A stretch of 64,000 nt of DNA. Source: Baylisascaris procyonis. Taxonomy: Eukaryota; Nematoda; Chromadorea; Rhabditida; Ascarididae. Both the position numbers and the translations under genes were made by a program. The stretch spans positions 4,154,001 through 4,218,000 of the forward strand of contig JAZARR010000214.1 in the NCBI GenBank assembly GCA_037389465.1, in the 5' to 3' direction. This document shows positions 1 through 10,729 of the stretch, piece after piece (position 1 is the stretch's first letter; each line of letters begins with the position of its first letter). The notes beneath the pieces are model-generated. The model worked only from the letters and a program-made list of their open reading frames with translations. It made no database searches and was not told the origin of the DNA.

Positions 1-411
1 AATTTTGAAATAATCTATCAAAAACAATTATTCCATTTAATGATAAGGATAAATCGAAAGCGTCACTAAACGAGAAGATAGGATGTTCTCATGAGTGTGA
101 GCTTACAAAAACTCTTTAAAACAACATATTCAGTTGAATTAAGACCATTATAGAAATATTAGCTAATGAATGGTTTATAATTTCTCCGATGTTATCAACT
201 CCGACCAACAGCTAACTTGTTTGTTTTCTCCATTGCTGAAATTCTGAGTTCTCGTATATTTTTTTATTCTTTCTATCAAAGGAAATTGCCAGAAAATTGT
301 AACAGTTATATCATGAGATGATATAGCTGTAATATTGTCCATATCGAGGATTGTACTGTTGAAGTGATGGTACTAGCGTGGAGCCGCATAGTAACAAGCA
401 GGGAGTTATAA

Positions 412-563
412 ATGGAAAACTGCAAGTTAACATGCGGAAATGAACGTGAACAGAAGATTATCGATGTTAGTTTTATAGAACGAAGCGTTTTTATGGGAAC
501 AAAATATCTGTTTCAAATTGAACGGCAAAAATTGCTTGAGGATTTGATGACTACTCCCTTAAG
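412..563 (+). CDS. Hypothetical exon-like frame (weak)
   Basis: An ATG directly after an in-frame TAA opens 50 codons (starts MENCKLTCGNEREQK) that reach AAG|GTATTC. Its phase (2) does not fit the model at 597-1202. It overlaps a second open frame that starts at 542. No domain is recognised, and it may be chance. Confidence 0.12.
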
Positions 564-596
564 GTATTCAATCATCTCTTGAAAGTGTCAATTAAA

Positions 597-1202
597 ATGA
601 ACGCCATAAGGACGAAAATATGTCTCAATGTGCAACGCGGTAGGTAGCCATTTGCAAAATTATCTTTTTTATTTAAAAAAAAAGTCTGAAATTTTTCATC
701 TCTCAATCAGCAGAATAAAAAATCCACTCTGTTCTCACTAAATGATCAATGTAATTACGCAACAATCCTTAGAAGTTTAGTCAAAAATATGACATCTAAT
801 AGCATTGCAGAATGGATGGTGTTCGTGAATGCTGTGAAAAAATTCCCTTGCATAGGTGAGGTGAATAAACTTTTCCGCGAGGACGGATTGACGTCACTGA
901 CAGCCAGATGTGGTCACTGAGACACTAGTGATGAGGAATCATCCCTATCAGAAGCATTTTTGAAAGAAAACTTCTTTAATCCCTTTTGGCGTTTGAAAAC
1001 ATAGAAATTAGAAGTTGGGAAATAATATTTAGTGAAAAGAAAGCAAAGCGGCTCACTGTCTAGAAATCAATCATCAACTTCGGTGGCATTCGATGATCTC
1101 ATTAACAATTCGTTGGTTAAAGAATTAAAGCAAAGTAAAGAAGAAGAAAAATGTGATAGGTCACATAGTATAGTAATTTTTATATTTATTGGATGCAAAT
1201 AA
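597..1202 (+). CDS. Hypothetical three-exon model (weak)
   Basis: Plus-strand segments 597-639, 811-855 and 1033-1202 join in phase through GTAGGT/GCATTGCAG and GTGAGG/ATATTTAG sites. They read MNAIRTKICLNVQR, EWMVFVNAVKKFPCI and a Ser/Lys-rich end (SGSLSRNQSS...KELKQSKEEE), with the stop overlapping an AATAAA. The frame is also open upstream from 542. I recognise no family. It would lie nested antisense in a GPCR intron. Chance assembly is likely in DNA this AT-rich. Confidence 0.15.
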
Positions 1203-1210
1203 ATACTTAC

Positions 1211-1401
1211 GTGCTCTTAAGAACAACAGATGCGTCCATAAAAATAATCATCGCAAATGGCACACAAAATGACCAAACACTCTCAACGATATGAAACATC
1301 CGATTGAACGTCAACGAATTGAAGAGTGCTTCTTGTGTGCATCCAAACGCTGTCGAACGTACCGCAATTAATAGCCAAGCGTTTAGTGCCAATGACATCA
1401 A
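1211..1401 (-). CDS. GPCR exon 5: second half of TM4, extracellular loop 2, TM5
   Basis: It opens after TTTGTTCAG in phase 0 and continues the TM4 helix (LMSLALNAWLLIAV). A loop with GC follows, then TM5 with SVWSFCVPFAMIIFMDASVV. It ends AGCAC|GTAAGT, a consensus donor, in phase 2, so at least one more exon must follow. The sequence after TM5 begins the third intracellular loop. Open frames on the opposite strand here (for example 1326-1622) are antisense shadows. Confidence 0.86.
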
Positions 1402-4400
1402 CTGAACAAATCAAATTGCATAATGAATCTTATGTGAGGGTAGCCATTCTGTTCAACTCCATTGATGCTCACTTTTCCCTTATGATTTATCCAGCTACAG
1501 GTGGATTAAAATATGACGGACAAAGAAGTGTACCTATATTTGAAAAGGGGGGGGGGGAGATTGGTGCGACGAATGAGCCGAAAAAGCAGAAGGTGAAACG
1601 AACTTCGGATCAGTGGGAGTGACCGATAGATTCTCTGCTTAGCAAAAGGAATAGAAAAATAACGGGGATTCTCGGGGAGATGGAAATGATCAAGAAATTG
1701 GTTGTTCTTAAATTTACGGCCTCAGTTTTAAACCCTCAAGAAATTCATTATTTTCTATTCTATTTTGCTTTTCATCTTCTTCTTTCATACAATTATATGC
1801 ATCCATACAAAGAGATAGGTATATTGCACTTTCAGACTTTGACGTGAGCTTCTGCATTCTGCTGACCTTTTCAATTCAAATGAAATTTTCGCGACTGCAG
1901 AAAGGGCTCATGGAGAAAGATTCAGATGCTCCGAGGATATTTCAGTAGACAAAACTTTTTTAAGCTATGCATAAAGTGCAACTTTTTTTTGGTATATTAG
2001 CTGGTGTGGAAAGTGCATATTGATCATCACCGCCATAAGTGGCCAACACCACCAGTCTCATGTTTAGCATGAATCACTATCGAAAGCAAAAGATTTGCTT
2101 AGGAATCAAAGTTAAAGTTGAAGCAAGCTCAAAAGGGGTCAGGATAACCGGAAAATTCGACCACGTTGACAAAAAAAGCGGAAGATAGGGGATTCATAAT
2201 AGGCTCACAGCGAATATGCTAATATTGAACATAGATGCCGATATCAGTGCTATGACGAGAATCCTCGTCGCATTATCATAAATTCCATTGCCGCAAAAAA
2301 TTGAGCTATAGAACTATAGCTCAGAAACTCACAACTCGAAAATTGGCCGAAGTTACAACATTAAAAAATTTTTGACCAAATGTTTTTCGTCGAATGTTTT
2401 TCGTCAAAATAAATTCTTATTTTTCAATTTCGCGCAATATTATTTCAATGATAGATCCTATCCATATAGTGATGTGCAATTTATATTCATAAAAGATGAA
2501 CTGTTGATATCGATCTAGTGAAGCTTTTTGATTATTCTGAAGAATTTTTTGGAGTAGTCAGCTTTGCTTACACATGATGGTTAAAGATTTCCTTATGAAG
2601 ATATAAGAAAGCTATAATTTAATGCAATATGATCGCTCAATGATGTTTTAATTAGAGTTGATGCTGTTTTCTTTTGTTACCGATCGAATAATGTCGTTAC
2701 ATACTAATATAAGAGTCGTACATTACGCAAATCGAAATGCAAAACGTGAAAAACTCTTTTTTTTCATCAATAATTCAATCATTAGCAAGCTTCAATGAAC
2801 CGGAATAGCATCGAAACAAAGAGAACAATAAGACAGGAAAAAAAGAGGTCGAACTTAGTTTTACTACTAGCTGTTCATCCATTTGTCACCCCATATTAGT
2901 ACTATTTTAATTGAATAAGATTACGCAAGATATCTTCTTTAGCGCAATATATTCAAAGCCAATAAAATATACATAACAAATTGAAAGTCTCTTATATGCC
3001 TCAATTTTGAATAGAAGGTAAAATTTGAAGGTGAAGTTAGAAACACTATTCGTTTTATCTACTTGAGGCATTGATGCAGCCGATGAACCGAAGCGACAAA
3101 AAAATTTCTTAAAAACGAGAAATTTTTGCGATAAAAAATATCCTTTTAAAGATGATGTAGTAACTCTCGTATTTAGTGAAAATTTTTGTTTCTTTGAAAT
3201 AACTTTGTGATTTTTTAAAAAAAAAAAGAAGAAAAAATATAGTGACCACGATGAATGCAAGCGCTCGATAGGGCATTCGCCATATCCGTAGATGAAAAAG
3301 TGGATGACGAACGGCGAGGTAACGCATTGTAGAGAGTAATAGCCATGACCAAATCGAGATACCCGTCACTGTATGTGTACAAAAAAGCATCAACTGAAAA
3401 TCGTAGTTTTTAGCTTGTAATTAATTAGCATTTTTAGTAAGTCCAATGAATATTTCAAAAATTTCTTGTTCTGATTGTTCTAATTAAAAAACACGTTGTT
3501 AGCCCATTTTTCTCGAGCTCCAATACTATTTCAAGTGGTATTACAAGACTTATACTTGGACACCTATGTCTCAAATATTACTGCTCGGGAAGTGAAGTGA
3601 TGAAACGTTTTCTTAAATTAAATAACGAAGATAATCCGAATATTAATGTCTAAAAACCAGATATAAAATATGCTTTTTTTTATACACTATAGATGCATAA
3701 CGTATACGTTTCTCATGTGCTGGAAATAAGCGGCGGACAAAATGAGAAAAAAAGCAATAATGAGATGGAAAAAACTTTCACTAGCAAATCAATCCCACAT
3801 TCTTCTTTCTCATTGAAAATGTTTATCAAAAGTGGTTAACTGTGATTTGCTTCACGATTCGGAATCCATTTGTAATTGCAGGTGGATGCTGCTCGAATAA
3901 GATGAAGAAATTAGGAATTTCATCGACTAATACCTGCTTTATCCATAATCACCCAATCACAGCCAAATATTAAATGCATAGCACTTCTTACTACTTACAC
4001 AGAAAGGTATATTATTTAAAAATTGCAATAGACGTTTGAGCTCTAGAAATAAAACAGCGCAGAGGATCTAAAACTCATTTATGGAAATTAAAAAAAAAAA
4101 TTTTTTTTGATAACTTTTCTAATTTCTCTCTGCAAATTTGGGATGTAAGTTTATTTCTCTTTTATCGTTCCTAGCTATCCCTTAACTAGCATTAGAAAGA
4201 TTTAATTCCAATGATTTTTGATCAGAGTTAAGCAACATGCTTGCTTGGATCATTGTTTGGTTAAGTATTGAAATTAAATGCACAATGATCGGCTTGATAT
4301 CTTTTCACATGAGCTCGCTTCACTATACGATTCCACTATGTGCTTTATTGAAGTAATTCAACGCAATGTGTTAAGAAACCTTAAACCTATTTCTGGGAAT

Positions 4401-5223
4401 CACCAGCAAAAAGATTTCTGCGAAGAGCTTAATTAAAGTTGTTTTTTGTTCGACAGCTTAATGATTCTATGGTGCAAATATCGAGGGAACGAAAGATTAA
4501 TGCAGGCGAAATATGCGCAATGCAGCTAGAATGCTCATGAAAGTTTTAGCATTTATGGCCAATTTTGAATTCTATGGTCGTAAATGGCCAAAATTTGGAA
4601 GACTTCATTATACCGTTAGTTATGAACTGATGCTGAAAATTTTTTTATCAACGAATTAAACGATGATGTGATCGAACCTACATATGACCGGCTATGCAAC
4701 CAATCGAAAAAGACCCAATTCATATGGATTCATATATTCGGCATATACAATGTTCTATTGACCATAACAAAGTGATAGGCCTTTGGCACCAGTTGCTATT
4801 TAATCAGGGATTATTTTTGTTTGGCCAAATGCCCATGAATGTTGTATAGCTGTAAGCTCTATAGAAAACAGTTCTATAAATAAATATGCAATCAAGTTCA
4901 CTATTTAATCATTTTCTCATTAGCTCATTTTCTCGTTTGTAAAATTTGTAAAATTATGAAAGGAATAAGTGATGAAATTTGAAAGATATTTACGTACTTT
5001 GCAAACAACACTCATAAATATTGTATCGGAATCGATTTGGGGAGTGATTTGCATTATATTCTGAGCAAGTATTAAAAGTAGAGAGCATAAGTCGGCGGCC
5101 GCCATTGAGCACAACGCAACTCCCGTACCGCTTCGATAACGCTCACCATCGGTTCTGAAGGAATTTCAATTGGACAAAATTCACAAGACAAAATCAAAAA
5201 ATGTAGAAGTGAAGTATTTATTT

Positions 5224-5268
<45 letters not shown>

Positions 5269-8200
5269 GCAGAATAATGAAAAGATTGGTTCATGAAACC
5301 ACCCATTATCTGAAGTGATAATAAACGAAAGTTAAGATGCAGAGAGGTCATGTGCCATTGATAATGAGGTGACAGCTCAGTGATAATCATTTCATCTGTT
5401 ATCGCTTTATTATCTTCTTCCATTGCATTTATCTTGATGCTGGCCAATTCAGCCCGTTCAATTTAGGGAAGAAGGTGCACCTTTCCAGACCATCATGATC
5501 AAATCTCCTACTACTCCATGCGATCACTATTGTTGAAAGCTAAAATATGCAGCTCAACGGAATAAAAATTTGTGCACGATGAATTTCACTTAAATCGATT
5601 TAATAAAAAAAGGCTGCTTTATTGTTGCTGTAATCTACTTCCGAACAATTAAATGATAGAATGCTCATTAAGCAAAGGAAAAAAAAACGCTCATTTAACA
5701 TTCAAAATAAGTGCGCATTTCCCATTATTTTGCAGTGGAATGTGATCATTCATAAAAGTGTTATATTCCTCTTACTAATGGTATATATAAGCGAGTTAAT
5801 ATATGCATTCGGTAGTGATCCTCTTTGACTAAAATACTTCACACCTTTTCAGTGTAAGTCGAGAAGTTCACCTTATTCTATTGGTTCTTTCATTCCTCTC
5901 TTCTTTTCGTACTCTTCTTCAGTGATTACAATATTACTCTTAGAATCTGTCCGCTCATTGCATATTAAGAAATGAAAGTAGAAGAGTGAAAAAGAGGTGA
6001 GGATTGATCTCATAGAGGTCATCATGAACATGTGGACAATGGCTAGTGCTCAATGAAGAGTCATTCCTTACGCAATATTCATCAACGAGAAGCAGCTTTT
6101 CATCGAATTCGTTGCTAATTAATTCGCTTTGGATTAAGATGGGATAGTAATTTAATCAAGCAAAATTGTGATCATGTCAAATGAATTTATTTGAAGCAAA
6201 ATGCGCACTTTTGAGAGGAGATTCAATTCCATTCAATTATTCAAACCTTCATAAATCACATCTATATTATTGGTTTCAGTCGTTTACACGATTGTCTCAT
6301 CTCGCAGTTATGATTGAATTATATTGGTGGAAAGAAAATTTGCAAGTAGATAATATATAGAAAGGTCACCTTGAAAATAAAGTAGATTTAAATGGAAAAA
6401 AACTATTGAACTAAATAATAAAAATAAAGTTGAAAAAATTCAGATAAAATTCCTCTCATTTATAGTTGTGAGATTCGAGCAACTTGCTCGTCTTCAGCGA
6501 AAAGTTCATAAAAACTATGCGGTTTGAAGAAGCAAGAAAAATCGTTTGTTTATTCATTTTTTTGTGAAAAATTTAAAAAAAAAAAGTCATTTTTAATTTT
6601 TTTGTGAAAAATCCTCCGCTAACAGGAAGCGAATGCCATTAGATATTATTACATATCACTGGACTGATTTCTGTGCGTTTCTATGTAATTTAATCATTTA
6701 TTAGCTTCATATCAATTACTCATCCCATTGGGTTTCATTTTGTGTTTTTTTTGCCCTTTATTTTTACACATCTCAGGAAATACATAATCGTTCTATTGCT
6801 ATAGAGTAAATTGAGTACTACAATAGCGGCACCTTCCTACATTTTTATGCTTTTTTTTGAGATCAGTTTTCCTCATATTTGTACACTCGGAACTTAGTTA
6901 TCGCCGGACAATTATTAGATAATAAGGCATTTGAAAGTGTAAAGCTCAAGTTCGTTGAATGCAGCATTTTAAAGTAAATAAAACTTGCTTGGCTAGGCGC
7001 CTCATTCGAAAAAGAACGTAAAGATTTGCCGGGATACCCATCACGGCGGCCATAAAATAAATAAATAACGTCACCGCAGCCACCGTACGAACTGTCGGAT
7101 CGTTGGCCAATAGATCCTGCTCGTCGGCATACTGAAAACAGTTATTTAGGCTCATGGCCACCTTGCAATTAATGAGCCCACTCCCTTCCCCGTCTTCTAC
7201 AGCCCAAGATCTCAAAATACAAACGCACGATTGCACTTCAAAATGAAAACATGTTGCCATATGTGGAACACTGGAAAAGATTTTTTTTTTTTTTTTTTGA
7301 TCGTATAGCTGAGTGTTCTATTCACAGAAACGAAACTTTTAAACGACATCCGACTTCACCGATAATATTTTTTGAATTTCACTTCGATCATTACTAGATA
7401 AAAATATACATCATATACAAAAATTAGAAACCAAAATCTCTAACGTTGTTTCCGCGCAAATAATAAAGTGCCAATTTTTCTGTGATAAATTGATGATTGC
7501 CAATTTCATTAGAATTGTTGCTTCATTTGAAGTAATTTCAAATATTTCAAATAATCTACACTCAACTCATCGATCAACGAAAATAATACAATTCATTGAA
7601 TATTTGAAATGAGGATATTGATTATATCCATATTGTTTGTACGTTCTGATGATATTAGGGCCTCAACGCTTTCAGTGCTTGTCACTAAAAGAAAGAAAGG
7701 AGGGGGTGCAATTATGCTAACCGAACAATTCGCTCATTTGAAAGATATGTTCCCGTTTCCTTCACTCGCATTTCTCTTTCCCCTATTTCCGATCCCTCCG
7801 ACATAGTGGATTTCGCTATTTATTGAGTGGGATTTCGCTACAGACAAATTTTCACATGGTGCGGTTGAAATTTTAGCGTCAAATCCGTTAAGATTATATT
7901 TCGATAATAGATAAGTTTCAGTAATTCGATAGCATAACCGAAAAATGAGTCGAACGAGTCGAAAGTTTCACATTTCCAGGCGAGTTCTTTTGGAAATTTG
8001 TGAGATTTTCAACTTTAATGACACTTATTTTCATCAAATTTCCAGAACTTTTCTCTTCCTTGTATATGGGATTTTTGTGACTTATTTTATGAAAAATTGT
8101 GAAATTTTCCAGCATCATACTTGTGATTCATTTTATTCCTCTATTTAAAGAGGAACTATTGGCTAATGAATCCGTTTGGCGTTATAAAATAAATCAACAA

Positions 8201-9341
8201 AATCTCTCTAAAGCTTTTCTTTATGTTACAGAAATACGATTTTAAATGCTGAGGAAATTCTAATAAAAGAAATCTTTGGTATAAAGCTTGAATATTTTAT
8301 AAAATTTTTTAATTCTCACTTTCGAACCGTAGGCATTTGGCTCTATAAGGTAGTGCAAGAAGCCTATAAGCAGTCAGCAAGATTTAGTATGGATCATGGC
8401 CAATTAAACTAGCCCTCATCAATAAGCGTTTTTATTGGGTGAATATTCTAAAAATGTGAATAGGTGAGAACGAATATATTAAAATGTCTGCCAGTTTGTC
8501 TGTCTGTGTGTGTCTGCTAACTTGTTTGCTTGTGTATTTCTGCCAGCTTGTTTGCTTGTTTATCTCTGCCAGTTTGTCGATGAGTCAATTGCTAGATTCA
8601 ATGTCATTTGCGATTTCAAAGACACGCCTTAGTTTGAACTTTCGGTAAATGTCCTCATCACTACCACCGCTAAGCATATGCGATTGCAATCATTGTATGT
8701 GTTTACTTAGCGACGAAATGAAACAAAATATATTTCAATATTATTTCAATGTAAGTGCCTTCAACAATAGTCATTTTGATAGATTCTCAGCAGCAATTAC
8801 TATGACTTTATAGATAGCAACTTTGAATAGTGAGTTTTATCCGATTGTGGAGTGATTTCTTCTATATAAAAGTTAATATTATTTTATAAAAATAATAAAA
8901 TTTTAATCAACAAAAATTGACCATAATCGAAGATAACCGATATATAATTGGAAATATATTTGAAGAGGATAATTCGTTGCCAATTTCCACTATGAGCCTA
9001 TTCTTATGAAAAAAAAAAATTGTTCACATAATGAATCTACGAAATACTTTGCATAAATGAGATGTCAAATATCGAACACGAATGAATCTGTTGAAATAGT
9101 CAATTAAGAGATATCAATATGAAGCCACTCACTCATCAACGATGTAAGCTTTCCCCATTAGATATATATGAAAAAAAAACCGAAATTCGACGGAAACGAT
9201 TTAAATTGAATTGAGTGAAACTTTTCAAATCTGCTTTTTTCTTCTTACCTCTTGATAATCTTCAGCAGCGAAATTCGATGCATCAAAATAAGAGGATCCT
9301 TCATGATAGCCTTTCCATGTTGTATTGATTCCATAGCTCAT
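1211..9341 (-). CDS. Family-A G-protein-coupled receptor, five exons, 3' part missing (partial)
   Basis: A split minus-strand gene joined from five exons (9341-9249, 7131-6989, 5154-4998, 3393-3250, 1401-1211) with matching reading phases. It gives about 242 residues: an extracellular N-terminus, TM1 (about residues 44-70, with GIPANLYV), an intracellular loop, TM2 with an AAAD motif (Asp about residue 100), a Cys before TM3 (about 130), TM3 ending STMRYLAVRHPL, TM4 around the exon 4/5 join with its Trp, a GC in the second extracellular loop, and TM5 with VPFAMIIF. The product should be a plasma-membrane receptor coupling to G proteins; a neuropeptide or amine ligand is typical of the class, but the ligand cannot be read here. 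TM6, TM7 and the tail were not found in bases 1-1204 and probably lie left of the window. The class is secure; the subfamily is not. Confidence 0.9.
1402..3249 (-). other. GPCR intron 4
   Basis: About 1.85 kb with a weak donor and a good TTGTTCAG acceptor. It contains an 11-base G run (1547-1557). A short plus-strand open frame follows a CACTTTCAG at about 1837. No recognisable domain is visible. Confidence 0.7.
1547..1557 (+). repeat. Poly-G run, 11 bases
   Basis: An uninterrupted G run in GPCR intron 4; a likely length-variable site. Confidence 0.95.
3250..3393 (-). CDS. GPCR exon 4: TM3, DRY-like motif, intracellular loop 2, first half of TM4
   Basis: The acceptor GATTTTCAG opens in phase 0. 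The peptide includes GISIWSWLLLSTMRYLAVRH, then PLFHLRIWRMPYRALAFI. RYLAVRHPL is the classic end of TM3 and start of loop 2. The residue before Arg is Met, not Asp or Glu. The 3' end is uncertain by one codon: the donor is GTGGTC after ATC (3250) or GTCACT after the next GTG (3247). Both keep phase 0 with the next exon and neither is a strong consensus. Confidence 0.85.
3394..4997 (-). other. GPCR intron 3
   Basis: Donor GTACGT, acceptor GATTTTCAG. AT-rich with A runs; I see no second gene or repeat of note. Confidence 0.75.
4998..5154 (-). CDS. GPCR exon 3: intracellular loop 1, TM2, start of TM3
   Basis: It begins after CCTTCAG with one base completing the split Lys codon and continues TDGERYRSGTGVALCSM, then AAADLCSLLLILAQN. 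The Asp in AAAD is the conserved TM2 residue. It ends VVCK|GTACGT in phase 0; that Cys is the conserved TM3 residue that pairs with the Cys in the second extracellular loop. The 52 complete codons carry no stop and the GC content is above that of the flanking introns. Confidence 0.88.
5155..6988 (-). other. GPCR intron 2, apparent GC-AG intron
   Basis: The donor reads GCAAGT and the acceptor CCTTCAG. GC-AG introns normally keep a strong consensus apart from the T-to-C change, and this site does. The intron holds a (TA)21 array (5226-5267). Apart from short chance frames I see nothing else coding. Confidence 0.7.
5226..5267 (+). repeat. (TA)21 microsatellite
   Basis: A perfect TA array of 42 bases within GPCR intron 2; one of seven in the window. 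Confidence 0.98.
6989..7131 (-). CDS. GPCR exon 2: end of N-terminus and TM1
   Basis: It follows the acceptor CTGTTTTCAG and reads YADEQDLLANDPTVRT, then a hydrophobic TM1 ending GIPANLYVLFRMRRLA. The Asn is the TM1 landmark and the Arg-rich stretch begins intracellular loop 1. The exon ends in phase 2 after two bases of a Lys codon. The only donor that keeps the frame with the next exon is GCAAGT, a GC donor; the nearby GTTTTA would put the next exon out of frame. Confidence 0.88.
7281..7299 (+). repeat. Poly-T run, 19 bases
   Basis: An uninterrupted T run inside GPCR intron 1, in the reverse orientation relative to the gene (A19 on the sense strand). Confidence 0.95.
8487..8578 (+). repeat. 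26-bp tandem repeat, about 3.5 copies
   Basis: Units start at 8487, 8513, 8539 and 8565, each opening TCTGCCAG or TCTGCTAA, followed by TTGT/TTGC-rich sequence. The first unit carries CTGTCTGTCTGTGTGTGTCTG-like sequence. On the minus strand this reads as CAGACACACACAGACAGACA, resembling tracts at 10.4, 12.4 and 18.1 kb. Confidence 0.85.
9249..9341 (-). CDS. GPCR exon 1: initiator Met and extracellular N-terminus
   Basis: Thirty-one codons begin at an ATG (9341-9339) with an in-frame TGA two codons upstream, so this is the natural start. The peptide MSYGINTTWKGYHEGSS continues to ...AAEDYQE and carries one N-glycosylation sequon (NTT), as expected for a receptor ectodomain. The exon ends GAG|GTAAGA, a near-consensus donor, in phase 0. 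That matches the phase-0 acceptor of the next exon at 7131, 2.1 kb away. An alternative start inside the next exon's upstream sequence (ATG at 7155, in frame) would remove this exon, but a very good TTTTCAG acceptor lies between that ATG and the coding segment. Confidence 0.75.
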
Positions 9342-10487
9342 TCTTCAATACTATAAAGCGGCGAATATTCTTGAATTCTCGTATGATAGAATATAGCGTC
9401 AAAACTTAAAATTATCATAAAATTACTATCTGAATGAACGCAATAACAAAAAATATTAGCGCTTAAATAACGATCATCGTTTATGCAATCGAACAAATTT
9501 GCATATGCAACACAGCGTTGTGTTTGCAAATAATCTACGTGTATATTCTACCTGGTTGGCAGCTATAATTCAAGAAACACTTGCACTATATTTTTGTATG
9601 CGACAACCATCGTTTGCATCATAAGTGATTCCTAAACGAGCCTTTCTAACTTACTTTTCCAACTTTTGAAGAAGTTATAAAATGTGCCCGAAAATTTGCA
9701 TATATTCCCGTTCAGCCTACTCACATTATATATTAATCGCAATTGGATCTCACAATTGATTGCGATGTAATGAGTAGATAGTGCTGAAGCAACTTCTAAA
9801 TCCAGCTTGCTCATACAGTCGATTTCGTATGTTACCACAAGTAACAAATATGCAAAATTTTTTGATGTCTTAGTTAAACAGACCGTTCACGTAAATAATT
9901 TTACTTTAGGCCCACCGATATTATCTATAAGACTGAAAATTGAAGAACGTACTTAATATAGCTTTTTTTTGGCTTTTTTCTATAGCTTTTTTTGAAGTTG
10001 ATGAATACATGAGGAATGTGGAATAGTTGGTCGACGTGTAACGCACATTATACCTACCAAACTCTGCAACTCTAGCTTCAGTGATTTGCGAGTTTGAACT
10101 ACCAGGTAGATAGACATGCGCACCTATCAGATAATGATCAAACGTTGGTATTATGCGTTTTGTAATTGTTCTTTAGACAAAAACTACAGTTGGAAATATG
10201 AGACACAATAGCTGTCATTTTTGAGCTCTGGTCAAGAGCTTGAGATCTGCCTATTCAAGGTTTATATAGAGAATCAATCCACTTCACGTAGAGATCATGC
10301 TAGTTGGGTTTCATAAGGCCGGCCTCATTAGATCGCCAAATGAAATCGTCTAAACTGCGTGCACGTATGCACACACGCAGACAGGCAAGCACGGACACGC
10401 ATACACTTTTAACACCTATTTGCGATGTTTTCTCTTCTCGTATTGGAACTGTGGGGCTTCAAAATAAAGAAACGCCCTTCTGGAATA
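9342..10487. other. Segment upstream of the GPCR start; no firm gene
   Basis: It should hold the GPCR promoter and 5' leader. A minus-strand frame at about 9816-9727 starts MSKLDLEVASALS and ends at a GTGAGT donor. A second short frame follows an AATTTTCAG near 9933. Neither has a recognisable domain and their phases do not make a convincing 5' exon. A plus-strand frame at 10304-10570 overlaps the minus-strand island described next. Confidence 0.35.
10361..10406 (+). repeat. CA/CAGACAG-rich tract
   Basis: CACACACGCAGACAGGCAAG followed by CACGGACACGCATACAC. It resembles tracts at 12363 and 18141 and the reverse complement of the 8487 repeat. Confidence 0.5.
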
Positions 10488-10729
10488 TCACCTCCACTTA
10501 TCGTTATGTGTTTTCTGCTTTGCAAAAACCATGTTACGCAGGAATTGCTCGTAAGTCCGTAGGCGTTTGATACTGCACAGCCGCTGGACTGATTCGGTAA
10601 AATTTACAAGGTGATTGACCGGATCGATTTTGGGCTGGTTCCCAGAAATGAGCCCCGCCTCTGAATCTGCTGTTTTATGGCCCCACAAATCCTCTGTGAT
10701 CAGGAGTCCTACCGCCGAAAAATTTCTTT
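10488..10729 (-). CDS. Hypothetical exon-like frame in a GC-richer island
   Basis: After a good acceptor (GATTTTCAG, exon from 10729) the minus strand stays open for about 80 codons: RNFSAVGLLITEDLWGHK..., then SVQRLCSIKRLRTYEQF, ending KTHNDKWR and TGA. The GC content is visibly above the surroundings. No known domain is recognised. The plus strand of the same island is also open (10304-10570) and has a GTAAGT donor at 10552, so the coding strand is not settled. It could be an old mobile-element fragment. Confidence 0.25.

Larger units (their letters stand above)
1..1204. other. Left-edge segment downstream of the last visible GPCR exon
   Basis: Expected to be the intron after GPCR exon 5. 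I searched the minus strand for TM6 and TM7 signatures (Trp/Pro-rich helix, NPxxY) and found none. On the plus strand several open frames line up (see 597-1202 and 412-563). Confidence 0.5.
7132..9248 (-). other. GPCR intron 1 (GT-AG, about 2.1 kb)
   Basis: Donor GTAAGA, acceptor TGTTTTCAG. It contains a 19-base T run (7281-7299) and a 26-bp tandem repeat (8487-8578). Short open frames are present on both strands (for example 7609-7806 and 7945-8148), but none has a recognisable domain, so I treat them as chance. Confidence 0.75.

Noticed and set aside
2907..3393. Minus-strand frames that run past receptor exon 4 into Phe/Lys-rich sequence
   Set aside because: The part beyond 3247 is intron. 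Only 3393-3250 carries receptor features.
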